This document shows positions 8,316 through 16,885 of a stretch of 64,000 nucleotides of DNA, in pieces. Numbering within the stretch: the first letter of the stretch is position 1; every line of letters begins with the position of its first letter. The notes beneath the pieces were generated by a model. The model did not search any database and was not told the DNA's origin. It worked only from the letters and a program-made list of their open reading frames with translations. A program made the position numbers and the translations under genes. Location: positions 80,997-144,996 of the forward strand of contig DATLFG010000006.1 of NCBI GenBank assembly GCA_035524955.1. Direction: 5' to 3'. Source of the DNA: CAMLFJ01 sp035524955 (GTDB lineage: Bacteria; Methylomirabilota; Methylomirabilia; Rokubacteriales; CSP1-6).

Positions 8316-8345
8316 GGATGCGGGCTGTCGCCCGGACGGGAACGG

Positions 8346-9722
8346 TCAGGCGGTGGGGGGGCGCCGGAGGGCGCCGAACGCGGCCCGGGCCAGGCCGGGC
8401 AGCTCCGGGTCCCGGGCGCCCATGATCAGCACGGTATCGCCCGGCCGGGCCTCCGCCCGGAGCCAGTCGATGACCGCCCGATGGCTCGGCGCGTATGCGC
8501 AGCCCAGCGCGACCGGGAGGTCATCGGCGAGCATGCGGCTCGAGACGTCCTTGGCCACGGTCCCCCCCGCGTAGAAGATCTCCGCGTAGCAGAGGCGGTC
8601 CGCCGGCCGCAGCAGCCGCGGCATCAGCTCGCGCAGCTCGGGTCGCAGGAAGCGGGCGGGCCCGAAGCCGTGCGGCTGGAAGACGGCCAGAACGCGCCGC
8701 GCGCCCGCCTGGGCCGCGGTGATCGCGGCGCGGAGCTTCTCGCCGTTGTGCGCGTAGTCGTCCACCACCCGGACACCCCCGGCGGTCACGCCGACCACCT
8801 CGAAACGGCGCGCCACGCCCGGGAAGCGGGCGAGCAGCGCCGCCACCGTCGCCGGAGGGATGCCCAGGTCGAGCGCGACGAGAGCGGCCGCCGCCGCGTT
8901 CTCCAGATTGTGGAGGCCGGGCTGCGGCACGTCGAGGACGAGGGGGCCCGTCGGGACGTGCAGGACTCCGCGCGCGCGATGGGGCCCCGTGGTCGTGACC
9001 TCGAGCGGGGTGTCGGCGCCCGGGCCGGCGCCGTAGCGGTGGGCGCCCACCGCGCGGCCGAGCTCGGCAGCCTCGGGCGAGGCGTTATTGACCAGCAGCC
9101 GGCCGGAGCGCTTGGCGAAGGCCTCGAACTGGGGTCGCAGCGCGTCCACCTCGCCGTGGTCGCGGCTGATGTTGTGGATGAGCCCGAGCGCGGCGTGGTA
9201 ACCGGTCAGCGTGCCATCGGACTCGCAGGCCTCCGCGGCGACGGGCCCGTCCACCGGCCCCGGCAGGAAACAGCCGCTCGTGCCCTCGCCGGCCAGCGCG
9301 GCGCCGCCCAGCACGGTCGCGGGCACCCCCGCCTCGCGCGTGAGCCAGCCGACCATGCCGGTGATCGTGCTCTTGCCGCTGGTGCCCGCGATCGCGACGC
9401 CCGGCCGCCCCGCGTCCACCACCTCGGCCAGCAGCGCCGGGCGCGGGACCCGCTCGAGCCCGAGCGCGCGTGCGGCCCGCGCCTCTGGCGTCTCCGCCTC
9501 CACCGCGGTGGAGTAGACGAACCGGTCCAGGTCCGCGGTGACCGCCGAGCCGTCGTGGGGCTTGACGACGATACCGAGGGCGGCCAGGCGGGCGGCGCCC
9601 TCGGCGTTCTTGCCCTGGTCGAAGGCGCGGTCGGAGCCCTGCACGGCGTGGCCGCGGGCTCGCATGAGCCGGGCCAGGGGGTTCATCCCGGCCCCCGCGA
9701 TGCCCGAGAAGTGGTAGCGCAC
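8346..9722 (-). CDS. Mur ligase family protein (MurC/Mpl-like)
   Basis: This 458-residue ATP-dependent ligase is of the MurC/Mpl type, joining an amino acid or peptide to UDP-MurNAc. The N-terminal UDP-binding Rossmann part starts HFSGIAGAGMNPLA; the ATP-binding loop is AGTSGKSTITG; the central domain has EACESDGT and HNISRDHGE; and the C-terminal domain begins RRFEVVG followed by DDYAHNGEKL. It starts at GTG 9722, with AGGATGAGG immediately upstream. The gene stands away from any division and cell-wall cluster, which favours an Mpl-like recycling enzyme over the essential MurC, but sequence alone does not settle this. It is transcribed in the same direction as ahpC, 114 bp upstream. Confidence 0.82.
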   Translation of the reverse strand: MRYHFSGIAGAGMNPLARLMRARGHAVQGSDRAFDQGKNAEGAARLAALGIVVKPHDGSAVTADLDRFVYSTAVEAETPEARAARALGLERVPRPALLAEVVDAGRPGVAIAGTSGKSTITGMVGWLTREAGVPATVLGGAALAGEGTSGCFLPGPVDGPVAAEACESDGTLTGYHAALGLIHNISRDHGEVDALRPQFEAFAKRSGRLLVNNASPEAAELGRAVGAHRYGAGPGADTPLEVTTTGPHRARGVLHVPTGPLVLDVPQPGLHNLENAAAAALVALDLGIPPATVAALLARFPGVARRFEVVGVTAGGVRVVDDYAHNGEKLRAAITAAQAGARRVLAVFQPHGFGPARFLRPELRELMPRLLRPADRLCYAEIFYAGGTVAKDVSSRMLADDLPVALGCAYAPSHRAVIDWLRAEARPGDTVLIMGARDPELPGLARAAFGALRRPPTA

Positions 9723-9879
9723 ACCTCATCCTGCCACGAATGACGGACCGAATATTCCGGTGGATTTTCGCCCGCCCGCTGAAGGCGAAGCGCCCGAAGG
9801 CAACCTGTAAGATGGCGATATGTCGTGCCCTTGCGGCTGGCACCACGCTTGCTGCAGGCCGGGCCCAAGGGAGGACGCC

Positions 9880-10596
9880 ATGGACATCGCGCACGCGGAG
9901 GCCGTCGTCGTGAAGAGTCGTTTCTGCGGCTCCCCCAGGGTGGCAAGCGGCGGCTACATCGCCGGGCTCCTCGGGCGGCACGTCCAGGGGCCGGCGCGCG
10001 TGAGTCTCGAGTCGCCGATCCCGGTGGATCAGGCCTTCGCCATCGAGCGGCTCGCGGACGGCCGGGTGATGCTCGCTGGCGGCGGCGCCGTCCTCGCCCA
10101 CGCGGAAGCGGCCACGCTGCAGCTCGAGCCGCCCACGCCCCCGTCGTTCGCGGAAGCGCGGTGGGCCTCCGAGCGCTACCTGGGCTTCACCGAGCACGCG
10201 GCCCCCGAGTGCTTCGTGTGCGGGCCGGCCCGCGAGTGGGGCGACGGGCTCGCGATCTTCCCCGGGCCGCTCCCCGGCCGGCGCCTCGTGGCCGCGCCCT
10301 GGGCGCCGGACCCGACGCTCTTCGACAAGCGTGGCACGGTGCGTCCCGAGTTCGTCTGGGCCGCGCTCGACTGCCCGATCGGCTTCGCGCTGCTCGAGGC
10401 CTTCGGCCGCCGCAAGGCGACGCTCGGCCAGCTCACGGTCAGCCTGATCCGTCCCCTCGAGGTCGGCGCGCGCTGGATCGTGATGGGCTGGCCCTTCGCG
10501 GCGGATGGCCGCAACCTCCTCGGCGCGTCCGCGATCGTCTCGGAGAGCGGCGAGCTGCACGCGCTCGCCTCGGCGGTGCTGGTCTGCGCGGACTGA
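9880..10596 (+). CDS. Hotdog-fold (thioesterase-like) protein
   Basis: This 238-residue protein has the layout of double-hotdog acyl-CoA thioesterase-like proteins: an N-terminal SGGYIAGLL helix, a central ECFVCGPARE segment with paired cysteines, and a C-terminal strand run QLTVSLIRPLEVG. No classical catalytic Asp/Glu pair can be assigned by eye. ATG 9880 was chosen because GGGAGG lies upstream; the upstream in-frame extension is Cys/Pro-rich and unlikely. It faces the MaoC gene tail to tail with one base between them. The substrate is unknown; it could bind acyl-CoA without hydrolysing it. Confidence 0.6.
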   Translation: MDIAHAEAVVVKSRFCGSPRVASGGYIAGLLGRHVQGPARVSLESPIPVDQAFAIERLADGRVMLAGGGAVLAHAEAATLQLEPPTPPSFAEARWASERYLGFTEHAAPECFVCGPAREWGDGLAIFPGPLPGRRLVAAPWAPDPTLFDKRGTVRPEFVWAALDCPIGFALLEAFGRRKATLGQLTVSLIRPLEVGARWIVMGWPFAADGRNLLGASAIVSESGELHALASAVLVCAD

Positions 10597-10597
10597 C

Positions 10598-11062
10598 TCA
10601 GGCCCCGCCGGACGGGCGGCGGCGGACGAGCTGCAAGCTCGTCATGGTGAGCACCGGCTCGCCGCGATGGTTGACCGTGGTCCAGTGCAGGCGCACGATG
10701 CCACGGTCGGGCTTCGACGTCGACGGCCGCTGCTCCAGCACCTGCACCGTCGCCTTGAGCGTGTCGCCGGGACGCACCGGCCGCAGCCAGCGCACCTCGT
10801 CCACCCCCGGAGATCCAAGGCTGCACGCGGCCAGCGCCCGGGTCTGGACGAAGAGCCGGAACGTGAGCGCCATCGTCTGGAACCCGCTCGCGATCAACCC
10901 CTCGTAGATCGTCGCCTTGGCCGCCTCGACGTTCAGATGGAAGGGCTGCGGGTCGAAGGTCATCGCGAAATCGATGATCTGACCCTCGGTGACCGTGATG
11001 CCCTCGGTCCGGAACTCGCGTCCCGGCGTGAAGTCCTCGAAGTAGACCTCGGCGGTGGTCAT
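10598..11062 (-). CDS. MaoC-like dehydratase (enoyl-CoA hydratase 2 family)
   Basis: This 154-residue hotdog protein belongs to the MaoC/(R)-enoyl-CoA hydratase family. The hydratase-2 signature is intact: FAMTFDPQPFHLN contains the catalytic Asp and His, followed by YEGLIASGFQTMA. It starts at ATG 11060-11062, overlapping the stop of the upstream N-carbamoyl amino-acid hydrolase gene (ATGA), which shows translational coupling. It is the last gene of the trx-amidohydrolase-maoC operon. The acyl substrate is unknown. Confidence 0.88.
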   Translation of the reverse strand: MTTAEVYFEDFTPGREFRTEGITVTEGQIIDFAMTFDPQPFHLNVEAAKATIYEGLIASGFQTMALTFRLFVQTRALAACSLGSPGVDEVRWLRPVRPGDTLKATVQVLEQRPSTSKPDRGIVRLHWTTVNHRGEPVLTMTSLQLVRRRPSGGA

Positions 11063-12003
11063 CGGCGCTCCCCGGGCGGCTCGGCCCCCGCGCGGTCGAC
11101 GATCAGCCGGTAGTGCTCCGGCCGCCGGTGGCGGGCGAAGTTGAACACCGTGTCCTTGTAGGAGCGCGTGAGATCGAGATCGCAGCGCGCGGTGACGAGC
11201 TCGTCGCCGAGCGTGGCGGCCTGGGCCACGATCTCTCCGGAGGGCGCGATGATGGCGCTCTGGCCGATCAGGTCGCAGCCTTCCTCCCGGCCGCACTTGG
11301 CCACGCCGACCACCCAGGTGGCGTTCTGGTAGGCCCCGGCCTGCATCACCAGGTGGTTGTGGAACGGGCCGAGCGCGTCGTGCTCGGGCGCGGGCGGATT
11401 GTGCGCCGGCGTGTTGTAGCCGAGCAGGATCATCTCGACCCCCTGCAACGCCATGACCCGGTAGGTCTCCGGCCAGCGCCGGTCGTTACAGATGCACATG
11501 CCGAGCACGCCGCCCAGCGTGTGCCAGACCGGAAAGCCCAGATCGCCCACGTCGAAGTAGCGCTTTTCGAGGTGCTGGAACGGGCGCCACGGCTCGTGCT
11601 CGGCGTGGCCGGGGAGATGGATCTTGCGGTACTTGCCCACGAGGCGGCCGCCGCGATCCACGAGGATCGAGGTATTGTAGCGACGGCGGGCGCCGCCTTC
11701 CTGGGTCAGCTCGGCGTAACCCAGGCAGAACCCCATCCCGAGACGCGCCGCTCCGTCGAAGAGCGGCCGCGTCTCGGGCCCGGGCATCTCCCGCTCGAAG
11801 AACGCGTCGATCTCGGCCTGGTCCTCCATCCACCAGCGCGGGAAGAAGGTCGTCAGCGCCAGCTCGGGAAAGACGACGAGGTCGCAGCCGCGTCCCTGGG
11901 CCTGCCCGAGCAGGTCCAGCAGACGCTCGACGACGAGGCGACGACGCTCCCGCCGCCCGATGGGGCCGAGCTGCGCGGCCCCGACCGTGATGACGCGGGT
12001 CAT
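11059..12003 (-). CDS. N-carbamoyl-D-amino-acid hydrolase (nitrilase superfamily)
   Basis: This 314-residue carbon-nitrogen hydrolase has the catalytic triad at the same numbers as known D-carbamoylases: Glu47 in FPELALTTFFPRW, Lys127 in YRKIHLPGH and Cys172 in CICNDRRWPET. Other D-carbamoylase-specific stretches are PFQHLEKRYF and YNTPAHNPP. The enzyme hydrolyses N-carbamoyl-D-amino acids to D-amino acid, CO2 and ammonia, the second step of the hydantoinase route. No hydantoinase is in the window, so in vivo it may act on other ureido acids such as pyrimidine-breakdown products. It lies 13 bp after thioredoxin and overlaps the MaoC gene. Confidence 0.9.
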   Translation of the reverse strand: MTRVITVGAAQLGPIGRRERRRLVVERLLDLLGQAQGRGCDLVVFPELALTTFFPRWWMEDQAEIDAFFEREMPGPETRPLFDGAARLGMGFCLGYAELTQEGGARRRYNTSILVDRGGRLVGKYRKIHLPGHAEHEPWRPFQHLEKRYFDVGDLGFPVWHTLGGVLGMCICNDRRWPETYRVMALQGVEMILLGYNTPAHNPPAPEHDALGPFHNHLVMQAGAYQNATWVVGVAKCGREEGCDLIGQSAIIAPSGEIVAQAATLGDELVTARCDLDLTRSYKDTVFNFARHRRPEHYRLIVDRAGAEPPGERR

Positions 12004-12016
12004 GCCGCGGCCGCGA

Positions 12017-12352
12017 TCACGCGAGCGCGTTCAGCTTGGCCTGGATCTGCGCCTTCGGCACCGCGCCCACCACCTGGTCCTGGACCTTGCCGTCCTTCAC
12101 GAACAGGATGGTCGGGATCGACCGGATGCCGTAGCGGGCTGCGAGGCCCGGGTTCTCGTCCACGTTCACCTTCGCGAGGGTCACCGCGCCGCCGGACAGG
12201 CGGGCGAGGTCCTCCAGGACCGGCCCGATGGCCCGGCACGGCCCACACCACTCCGCCCAGAAATCCACCATCATCACGCCTTCCGCGCCCACCAGCGCCT
12301 CGTCGTAGTTGCGCTCGTCGAGGTGCTGCAGCCATTCGGTCTCTTCGGTCAT
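12017..12352 (-). CDS. trxA: Thioredoxin
   Basis: This 111-residue single-domain thioredoxin has the active site WCGPC (Cys36, Cys39) in VDFWAEWCGPCRAIGP and the cis-proline loop SIPTILFVKDG. It supplies reducing power to enzymes such as the peroxiredoxins encoded nearby (Tpx, AhpC, BCP). ATG 12352 is preceded by GGAGGACAG, and the longer open frame upstream encodes low-complexity residues. It is the first gene of a three-gene operon with the carbamoyl hydrolase and MaoC genes. Confidence 0.95.
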   Translation of the reverse strand: MTEETEWLQHLDERNYDEALVGAEGVMMVDFWAEWCGPCRAIGPVLEDLARLSGGAVTLAKVNVDENPGLAARYGIRSIPTILFVKDGKVQDQVVGAVPKAQIQAKLNALA

Positions 12353-12688
12353 CGCTCTGTCCTCCCGCCGTTTAGATGGCCCCGGCCGGGCCGGCGATGC
12401 GCGGGCCGGACCGCCATCCGAGGGTAAGATGGGCACGCGGCTCATGCCCCTGATTCGGCTCGATCATAGCGCGATCGCCCTGCCGCGTATCGCCGACGCT
12501 CCCTCCGTCCCGGTGGCGGTGCGGGGAGGCGCGCCGCGGATGAGCCGCGCCTCCGGCGCCTTCCGGGGCCCGAGCTCGACCCATGCGGGCGGGGGCCGGA
12601 CCGAGATCCTGGAGCGCCTGGGCGCGGACGGGTTTCTCATGGGGTCCTCGCGGCGCACGATTCCACGCGGCACCAAGGAGGCCTTCCG
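12353..12688. other. Intergenic, no gene seen
   Basis: These 336 bases separate the divergent trxA and mscS genes. Frames here are short, Arg/Pro-rich and without start signals. An AAGGAGG site at the right end belongs to mscS. Both promoters must lie here, but no clear -35/-10 pair is visible. Confidence 0.5.
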
Positions 12689-13624
12689 ATGGATGTTCTC
12701 ACGACCGATCCCCGAGGCCTGCTGATCGGCCTGGCCGGATCCACCGCGCAGACCGCCGGCCGCCTGGCGCTCCTGCTGCTCGCCGGCTACTTCGGCGCCC
12801 GAATCCTGCGCTCTCTGATCGGCCAGCTCGAGCGCGGGCTCGTCGCGGCGGGCGAGCGAACCGGCGCGCTGCCCGGTGCCACCCGCTCCCGCGTGGCCAC
12901 CCTCACGAGCGTGCTGCGCACCTTGGCTCTGGTCGGGCTGTGGTCGGTCGTGGTCGTCATCTGTCTCTCCCAGCTCGGCATCGACGTGCGACCGATCCTG
13001 GCCGGGGCGGGCATCGTCGGCCTGGCGCTGGGCTTCGGCGCGCAGCACCTGGTGCGTGACGTCATCGCCGGCTTCTTCCTGGTGCTCGAGGATCAGGTCC
13101 GGGTGGGCGACGTGGCGGTGGTGAACGGCACCGGCGGCCTCGTGGAGACCCTGACCTTCCGCACCATCGTGCTGCGCGACCTGGCGGGCACGGTCCACGT
13201 CTTCCCCAACGGCAGCGTGAGCACACTCGCCAACATGACCAGGGACTGGTCCGGCTACGTGGTGGACGTGGCGGTGGATTATCGGGAGGATCCCGATCGA
13301 GTCGTCGCGCTCATGCGGCGCGTGGCCGAGGAGCTGCGACAGGATCCCGCCCACGGTCCGCTGATCCTCGAGCCCATCGAGATCTTCGGGGTGGACGCCT
13401 TCAAGGACGCGAGCGTGGTGATCAAGGCGCGCCTCAAGACGCTGCCCATCCAGCAATGGACCGTGGGACGCGAGTACCGGCGTCGCCTACTGCTGGCCCT
13501 CGGTGCCGAGGGCGTCGAGCTCCCGGCCACCCGGGTTGTCCAGGTCGGCGACGCCGGCCGGCCCTTCCCGGTGCTCATGATGCAGAGCGCGGGTCCGGAT
13601 GCCACGCTGAGCGCAAGCCGATGA
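12689..13624 (+). CDS. Small-conductance mechanosensitive channel (MscS family)
   Basis: This 311-residue inner-membrane channel releases solutes on hypo-osmotic shock. Three membrane segments are visible (about residues 15-35, 68-88 and 95-125). The third has the Gly/Ala-packed pore helix ILAGAGIVGLALGFGAQHLV, followed by RDVIAGFFLVLEDQVRVGD, the start of the beta domain. A C-terminal alpha/beta cage domain continues to about residue 285. The start has a textbook AAGGAGG site at 12677. The next gene, mreB, follows after 115 bp. Confidence 0.93.
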   Translation: MDVLTTDPRGLLIGLAGSTAQTAGRLALLLLAGYFGARILRSLIGQLERGLVAAGERTGALPGATRSRVATLTSVLRTLALVGLWSVVVVICLSQLGIDVRPILAGAGIVGLALGFGAQHLVRDVIAGFFLVLEDQVRVGDVAVVNGTGGLVETLTFRTIVLRDLAGTVHVFPNGSVSTLANMTRDWSGYVVDVAVDYREDPDRVVALMRRVAEELRQDPAHGPLILEPIEIFGVDAFKDASVVIKARLKTLPIQQWTVGREYRRRLLLALGAEGVELPATRVVQVGDAGRPFPVLMMQSAGPDATLSASR

Positions 13625-13739
13625 CAGCCACCGTCACCCCGACACCAGGAGAGCTTTCGTAACATGGTGATTTCATGGCTCTCAATCGTGGTCCGCTTTT
13701 TGAACTCCTGCGGAGATTCGGCGGGAGGGCCACGATCGA

Positions 13740-14768
13740 ATGAACCTTGGCGGGCTGGCGCGGGTGTTCTCGAACGATCTGGCGGTGGACCTGGGCACGT
13801 CCAACACGCGGCTCTACGTTCGCGGTCAGGGCGTGGTCCTCGACGAGCCGTCGGTGGTGGCGGTGGACATGAACGGGGCCGTGCAGGCCGTGGGCAACGA
13901 GGCCAAGGCCATGCTCGGGCGCGCCCCGGGGTCGGTGCAGGTGGTCCGGCCCCTCCGTCACGGTGTCATCGCCGACTTCGATCGCACCCAGAAGATGTTC
14001 CGGTACTTCATCAACAAGACGCGCCGGCGCTGGAGCCTCGTGCAGCCGCGCCTGGTGATCGTCACCCCCTCCGGCATCACCCAGGTCGAGCGGCGGGCCG
14101 TCCGGGACGCTGCCCAGCAGGCCGGAGCTCGCGAGGTCTATCTCGTGCAGGCCTCCATGGCGGCGGCGCTCGGCGCGGGCCTGCCGGTGGAGCAGCCCGG
14201 CGCGAGCATGATCGTCGACGTGGGCGGCGGCACCACCGAGGTCGCGGTCATGTCGCTGTGCGGGATCGTGTACTCGGCCTCGCTGCGGACCGCGGGCGAC
14301 GACATGAACCAGGCGGTCATCCACTACCTTCGGCGCGCCTACGACCTGCTGGTCGGGGAGCGCCGGGCCGAGGAAGCCAAGATCCGGCTGGGCTCCGCCC
14401 ATCCCAAGGGCGACGACCATGAGCCGATCGAAGTGCAGGGCCGCGACCTGCTCGACGGCCTGCCGAAGACCGTGGTCGTCACCGCACTGGAAGTCCGCGA
14501 GGCGCTGCGCGAGCCGGTGGCCGACATCGTCACGGCGGTGCTCGCCTGTCTCGAGCACACCCCGCCCGAGCTGGCCGCCGACATCAGCGACAACGGCATC
14601 GTGCTCACGGGCGGCGGCGCGCTCCTGCGGGGCCTGGACGCACTCCTGCACCACGAGACCGGACTCAGCATCCGCGTCACCGAGGACCCGCTCACCTGCG
14701 TGGCCCGGGGCGCCGGCACGATCCTGGACCAGCTCGCCATCCTCAAGCGCGTCGCCATCCCCGCTTAG
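13740..14768 (+). CDS. mreB: Rod-shape-determining actin homologue MreB
   Basis: This 342-residue actin-like ATPase polymerises under the inner membrane and guides side-wall peptidoglycan synthesis. Phosphate-1 (DLAVDLGTSNTRLYV), connect-1, phosphate-2 (MIVDVGGGTTEVAV) and the adenosine motif (GIVLTGGGALLRG) are all present. The N-terminal LARVFSNDLA helix is the usual membrane-binding start. GGGAGG lies upstream of ATG 13740. mreC, mreD, pbp2 and rodA do not follow, which is unusual; this may be a second MreB, or the mre cluster has been split. A short inverted repeat (CGTGG near 13688 with CCACG near 13734) flanks the leader. Confidence 0.93.
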   Translation: MNLGGLARVFSNDLAVDLGTSNTRLYVRGQGVVLDEPSVVAVDMNGAVQAVGNEAKAMLGRAPGSVQVVRPLRHGVIADFDRTQKMFRYFINKTRRRWSLVQPRLVIVTPSGITQVERRAVRDAAQQAGAREVYLVQASMAAALGAGLPVEQPGASMIVDVGGGTTEVAVMSLCGIVYSASLRTAGDDMNQAVIHYLRRAYDLLVGERRAEEAKIRLGSAHPKGDDHEPIEVQGRDLLDGLPKTVVVTALEVREALREPVADIVTAVLACLEHTPPELAADISDNGIVLTGGGALLRGLDALLHHETGLSIRVTEDPLTCVARGAGTILDQLAILKRVAIPA

Positions 14769-15089
14769 TGGCGGACGCCGATAACGGCCCAGCCGCTTCG
14801 TTGACGCCCTCGACCGCACGCTCGTTGTTCATCCTCAACATGCCTGTCGACATGTCGACCGTGGGACAAGATGGCCCGTGAGGCGCCTCGCGTGCGGCCT
14901 TCGGGCGCCGCCTCGCACCTGGGCCATTCTCGGCGCGCGGCTTCCGGTTGACGGGCGCCTAGCCTAGCGGGCGCAGGGCGGTTGCCGCCGGCGCCCGCCG
15001 GAGATACGCTCGGGGACGATGGCACCCCGAGGACGGCTGCCCGTGCTGTCGCGCCGGCCCACGCTGCTGGTCCGCGGCTAGTCGGCCCC
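14769..15089. other. Intergenic, with a 14-bp palindrome
   Basis: These 321 bases hold no credible gene. A perfect 14-bp palindrome GTCGACATGTCGAC lies at 14846-14859, 80-90 bp after mreB. It could be an operator or a restriction-type motif. No rho-independent terminator with a T tract is seen. Confidence 0.4.
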
Positions 15090-16382
15090 ATGCGGGATCG
15101 CTACGGGCTTCCGCTCTCCACCGTCTCCGGGGCGGCGGGTCAGGCGTACGTGGAAGGCGTGGACCGGTTCCTCGCGGCCCACGCGGGCGCCGAGGAGTGC
15201 TTCGATCGCGCCGTCGCCGCCGATCCCGCGTTCGCGCTCGCTCACGTCGGGCGGGCCCGGAGCCGCCAGCTCCTGGGCCAGGGCGCCCTCGCGCAGGAGG
15301 CCGCCGCGCAGGCCCGCGCCGTCGCCGCCCCGCTCGACCGGCGCGAGCGGCGGCACGTCGAGGCGCTCGGGCTCGCGGTCGCCGGGCAGGGTGCGCGCGC
15401 ACTGGAGATCATCCGCGAGCACGTGGCCGAGTTCCCGCGGGACGCGATGGCGCTCGCCGCCGCCAACGGCGTCTACGGGCTCATCGGCTTCAGCGGGCGG
15501 CAGGACCGAAACGAGGCGATGCTGGCGCTGCTGGATTCCGTCGCGCCCGCCTACGGGGACGACTGGTGGTTCCTCGGCGCCCACGGCTTCGCGCGGACGG
15601 AGGCGCTCGGCTGGAAGGCGGGCGCGCCGCTCATCGAGCGGGCCCTCGCGCTCGCGCCCCGCAATGCCCACGCCGCGCACGCCTGGGCCCACGTGTGCTA
15701 CGAGCAGGGCGCCGACCAGGACGGGACGGGGTTCGTCGCGGGCTGGTTGCCGGAGTATCCGCGGGCGGCGCCGCTCCATTGCCATCTCTCGTGGCACCAG
15801 GCGCTCTTCGAGCTCGCGCTCGGTCGTCCCGCCGCCGCGCTCGAGCTCTACGAGGCCGGCATCCGGCCCGGCGCGGCGCAGGGCGCGCCGTTCTCGACCC
15901 TGGTGGATTCGGCCTCGTTGCTCTGGCGTTGCGAGCTCGCGGGCGCCCCGCGCGGGCCGGAGGCGTGGAGCGCGGTCGCGCGCCACGCGCGCGCGTCGTT
16001 CCCCGCGATCGGAATCTCGTTCGCGGACGTGCACTGCGCGGTGGCGCTCGCGGCCGCGGGGGATGCCGAGGAGCTGGCGCGCTGGGTGGGGCTGCTGCGC
16101 GAGGGCCTGGCGCAGGGCCGGGTGCCGGCGGGGCCGGTGGTACCCGCCGTGGCCGAGGCCATGCACGCATTCGTGGAAGGCCGGTACGACGACGTGATCC
16201 GCGGGCTGGCGCCGGTCGTGGATCAGCTGGTCCGTGTCGGCGGGAGCTGGGCGCAGCGCGATCTCTTCGAGCACACCCTGCTCGCCGCCTATCTCCGCGC
16301 CGGGCGCGGCGCGGAAGCCCGGGCGCTGCTCGCCCGCCGTGTCGATCGCCGGCCGTCGGTCCCGGTGGTGGGCGCGCGATGA
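15090..16382 (+). CDS. Tetratricopeptide-repeat protein (StaR-like)
   Basis: This 430-residue soluble all-helical protein is built of degenerate TPR units; AECFDRAVAADPAFALAHVG is one. Its organisation, with repeats across the whole chain, YGLIGFSGR, HLSWHQALFELALGR and a final DLFEHTLLAAYLRAGR segment, matches the StaR-like TPR family. No signal peptide or enzyme motif is present. ATG 15090 starts the conserved part; an in-frame upstream extension from 14982 is Pro/Ala-rich and doubtful. It overlaps the next gene by four bases (ATGA). A relative is encoded at 42624-44033. The function of the family is not established; a scaffold or binding role is inferred. Confidence 0.78.
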   Translation: MRDRYGLPLSTVSGAAGQAYVEGVDRFLAAHAGAEECFDRAVAADPAFALAHVGRARSRQLLGQGALAQEAAAQARAVAAPLDRRERRHVEALGLAVAGQGARALEIIREHVAEFPRDAMALAAANGVYGLIGFSGRQDRNEAMLALLDSVAPAYGDDWWFLGAHGFARTEALGWKAGAPLIERALALAPRNAHAAHAWAHVCYEQGADQDGTGFVAGWLPEYPRAAPLHCHLSWHQALFELALGRPAAALELYEAGIRPGAAQGAPFSTLVDSASLLWRCELAGAPRGPEAWSAVARHARASFPAIGISFADVHCAVALAAAGDAEELARWVGLLREGLAQGRVPAGPVVPAVAEAMHAFVEGRYDDVIRGLAPVVDQLVRVGGSWAQRDLFEHTLLAAYLRAGRGAEARALLARRVDRRPSVPVVGAR

Positions 16383-16852
16383 CGCGGCCCGCCCGAGAGT
16401 ATCGCTACCAGGTGGATCGCGACGGTCGGATCTTCCACGACGGCGCCGAGATCGTGGATCCGGCGGTGCTGCGCTTCTTCCTGCGCGCGATGACCAGGAC
16501 CGACGAGGGGCGCTGCCTCGTGCTCTGCCAGGGCGAGCGGAACTGGTTCGAGGCGGCGGACACCCCGTTCGTGATCCAGCGGCTGCGTCTGGCCGTCGAG
16601 GGCGGCCTCCTCCAGGGGGTCGAGCTGTGCTTTCCCGGCGACTATCGCGAGCCGCTCGATCCGCGTACGCTCGAGACCGAGCGTGACCTGCTCTTCTGTC
16701 GGGTCCGGGGCGGCGCCTTCCGCGCGCGCTTCGGCCGGTTGGCGATCCAGCAGATCGGCCCGTTCCTGGCCGACGCGGGCGAAGGCTCGGCGCTGCTGCT
16801 GGGCGGCGTCCGGCACCCGATACGCGGCGGCGCCGCCATCGCCTCACCCTAG
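16379..16852 (+). CDS. DUF4505/UPF0598-family protein
   Basis: This 157-residue protein matches the UPF0598 (DUF4505) pattern known from animal C8orf82-like and some bacterial proteins: REYRYQVDRDGRIF near the N-terminus, then CQGERNWFEAADTPFVIQRL. It has no signal peptide or membrane segment. Its biochemical role is unknown in any organism. It is translationally coupled to the TPR gene, so the two products probably act together. Confidence 0.72.
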   Translation: MTRPAREYRYQVDRDGRIFHDGAEIVDPAVLRFFLRAMTRTDEGRCLVLCQGERNWFEAADTPFVIQRLRLAVEGGLLQGVELCFPGDYREPLDPRTLETERDLLFCRVRGGAFRARFGRLAIQQIGPFLADAGEGSALLLGGVRHPIRGGAAIASP

Positions 16853-16885
16853 CCCGGACTAGGCAACCCCTATCGAGGAGCGATC

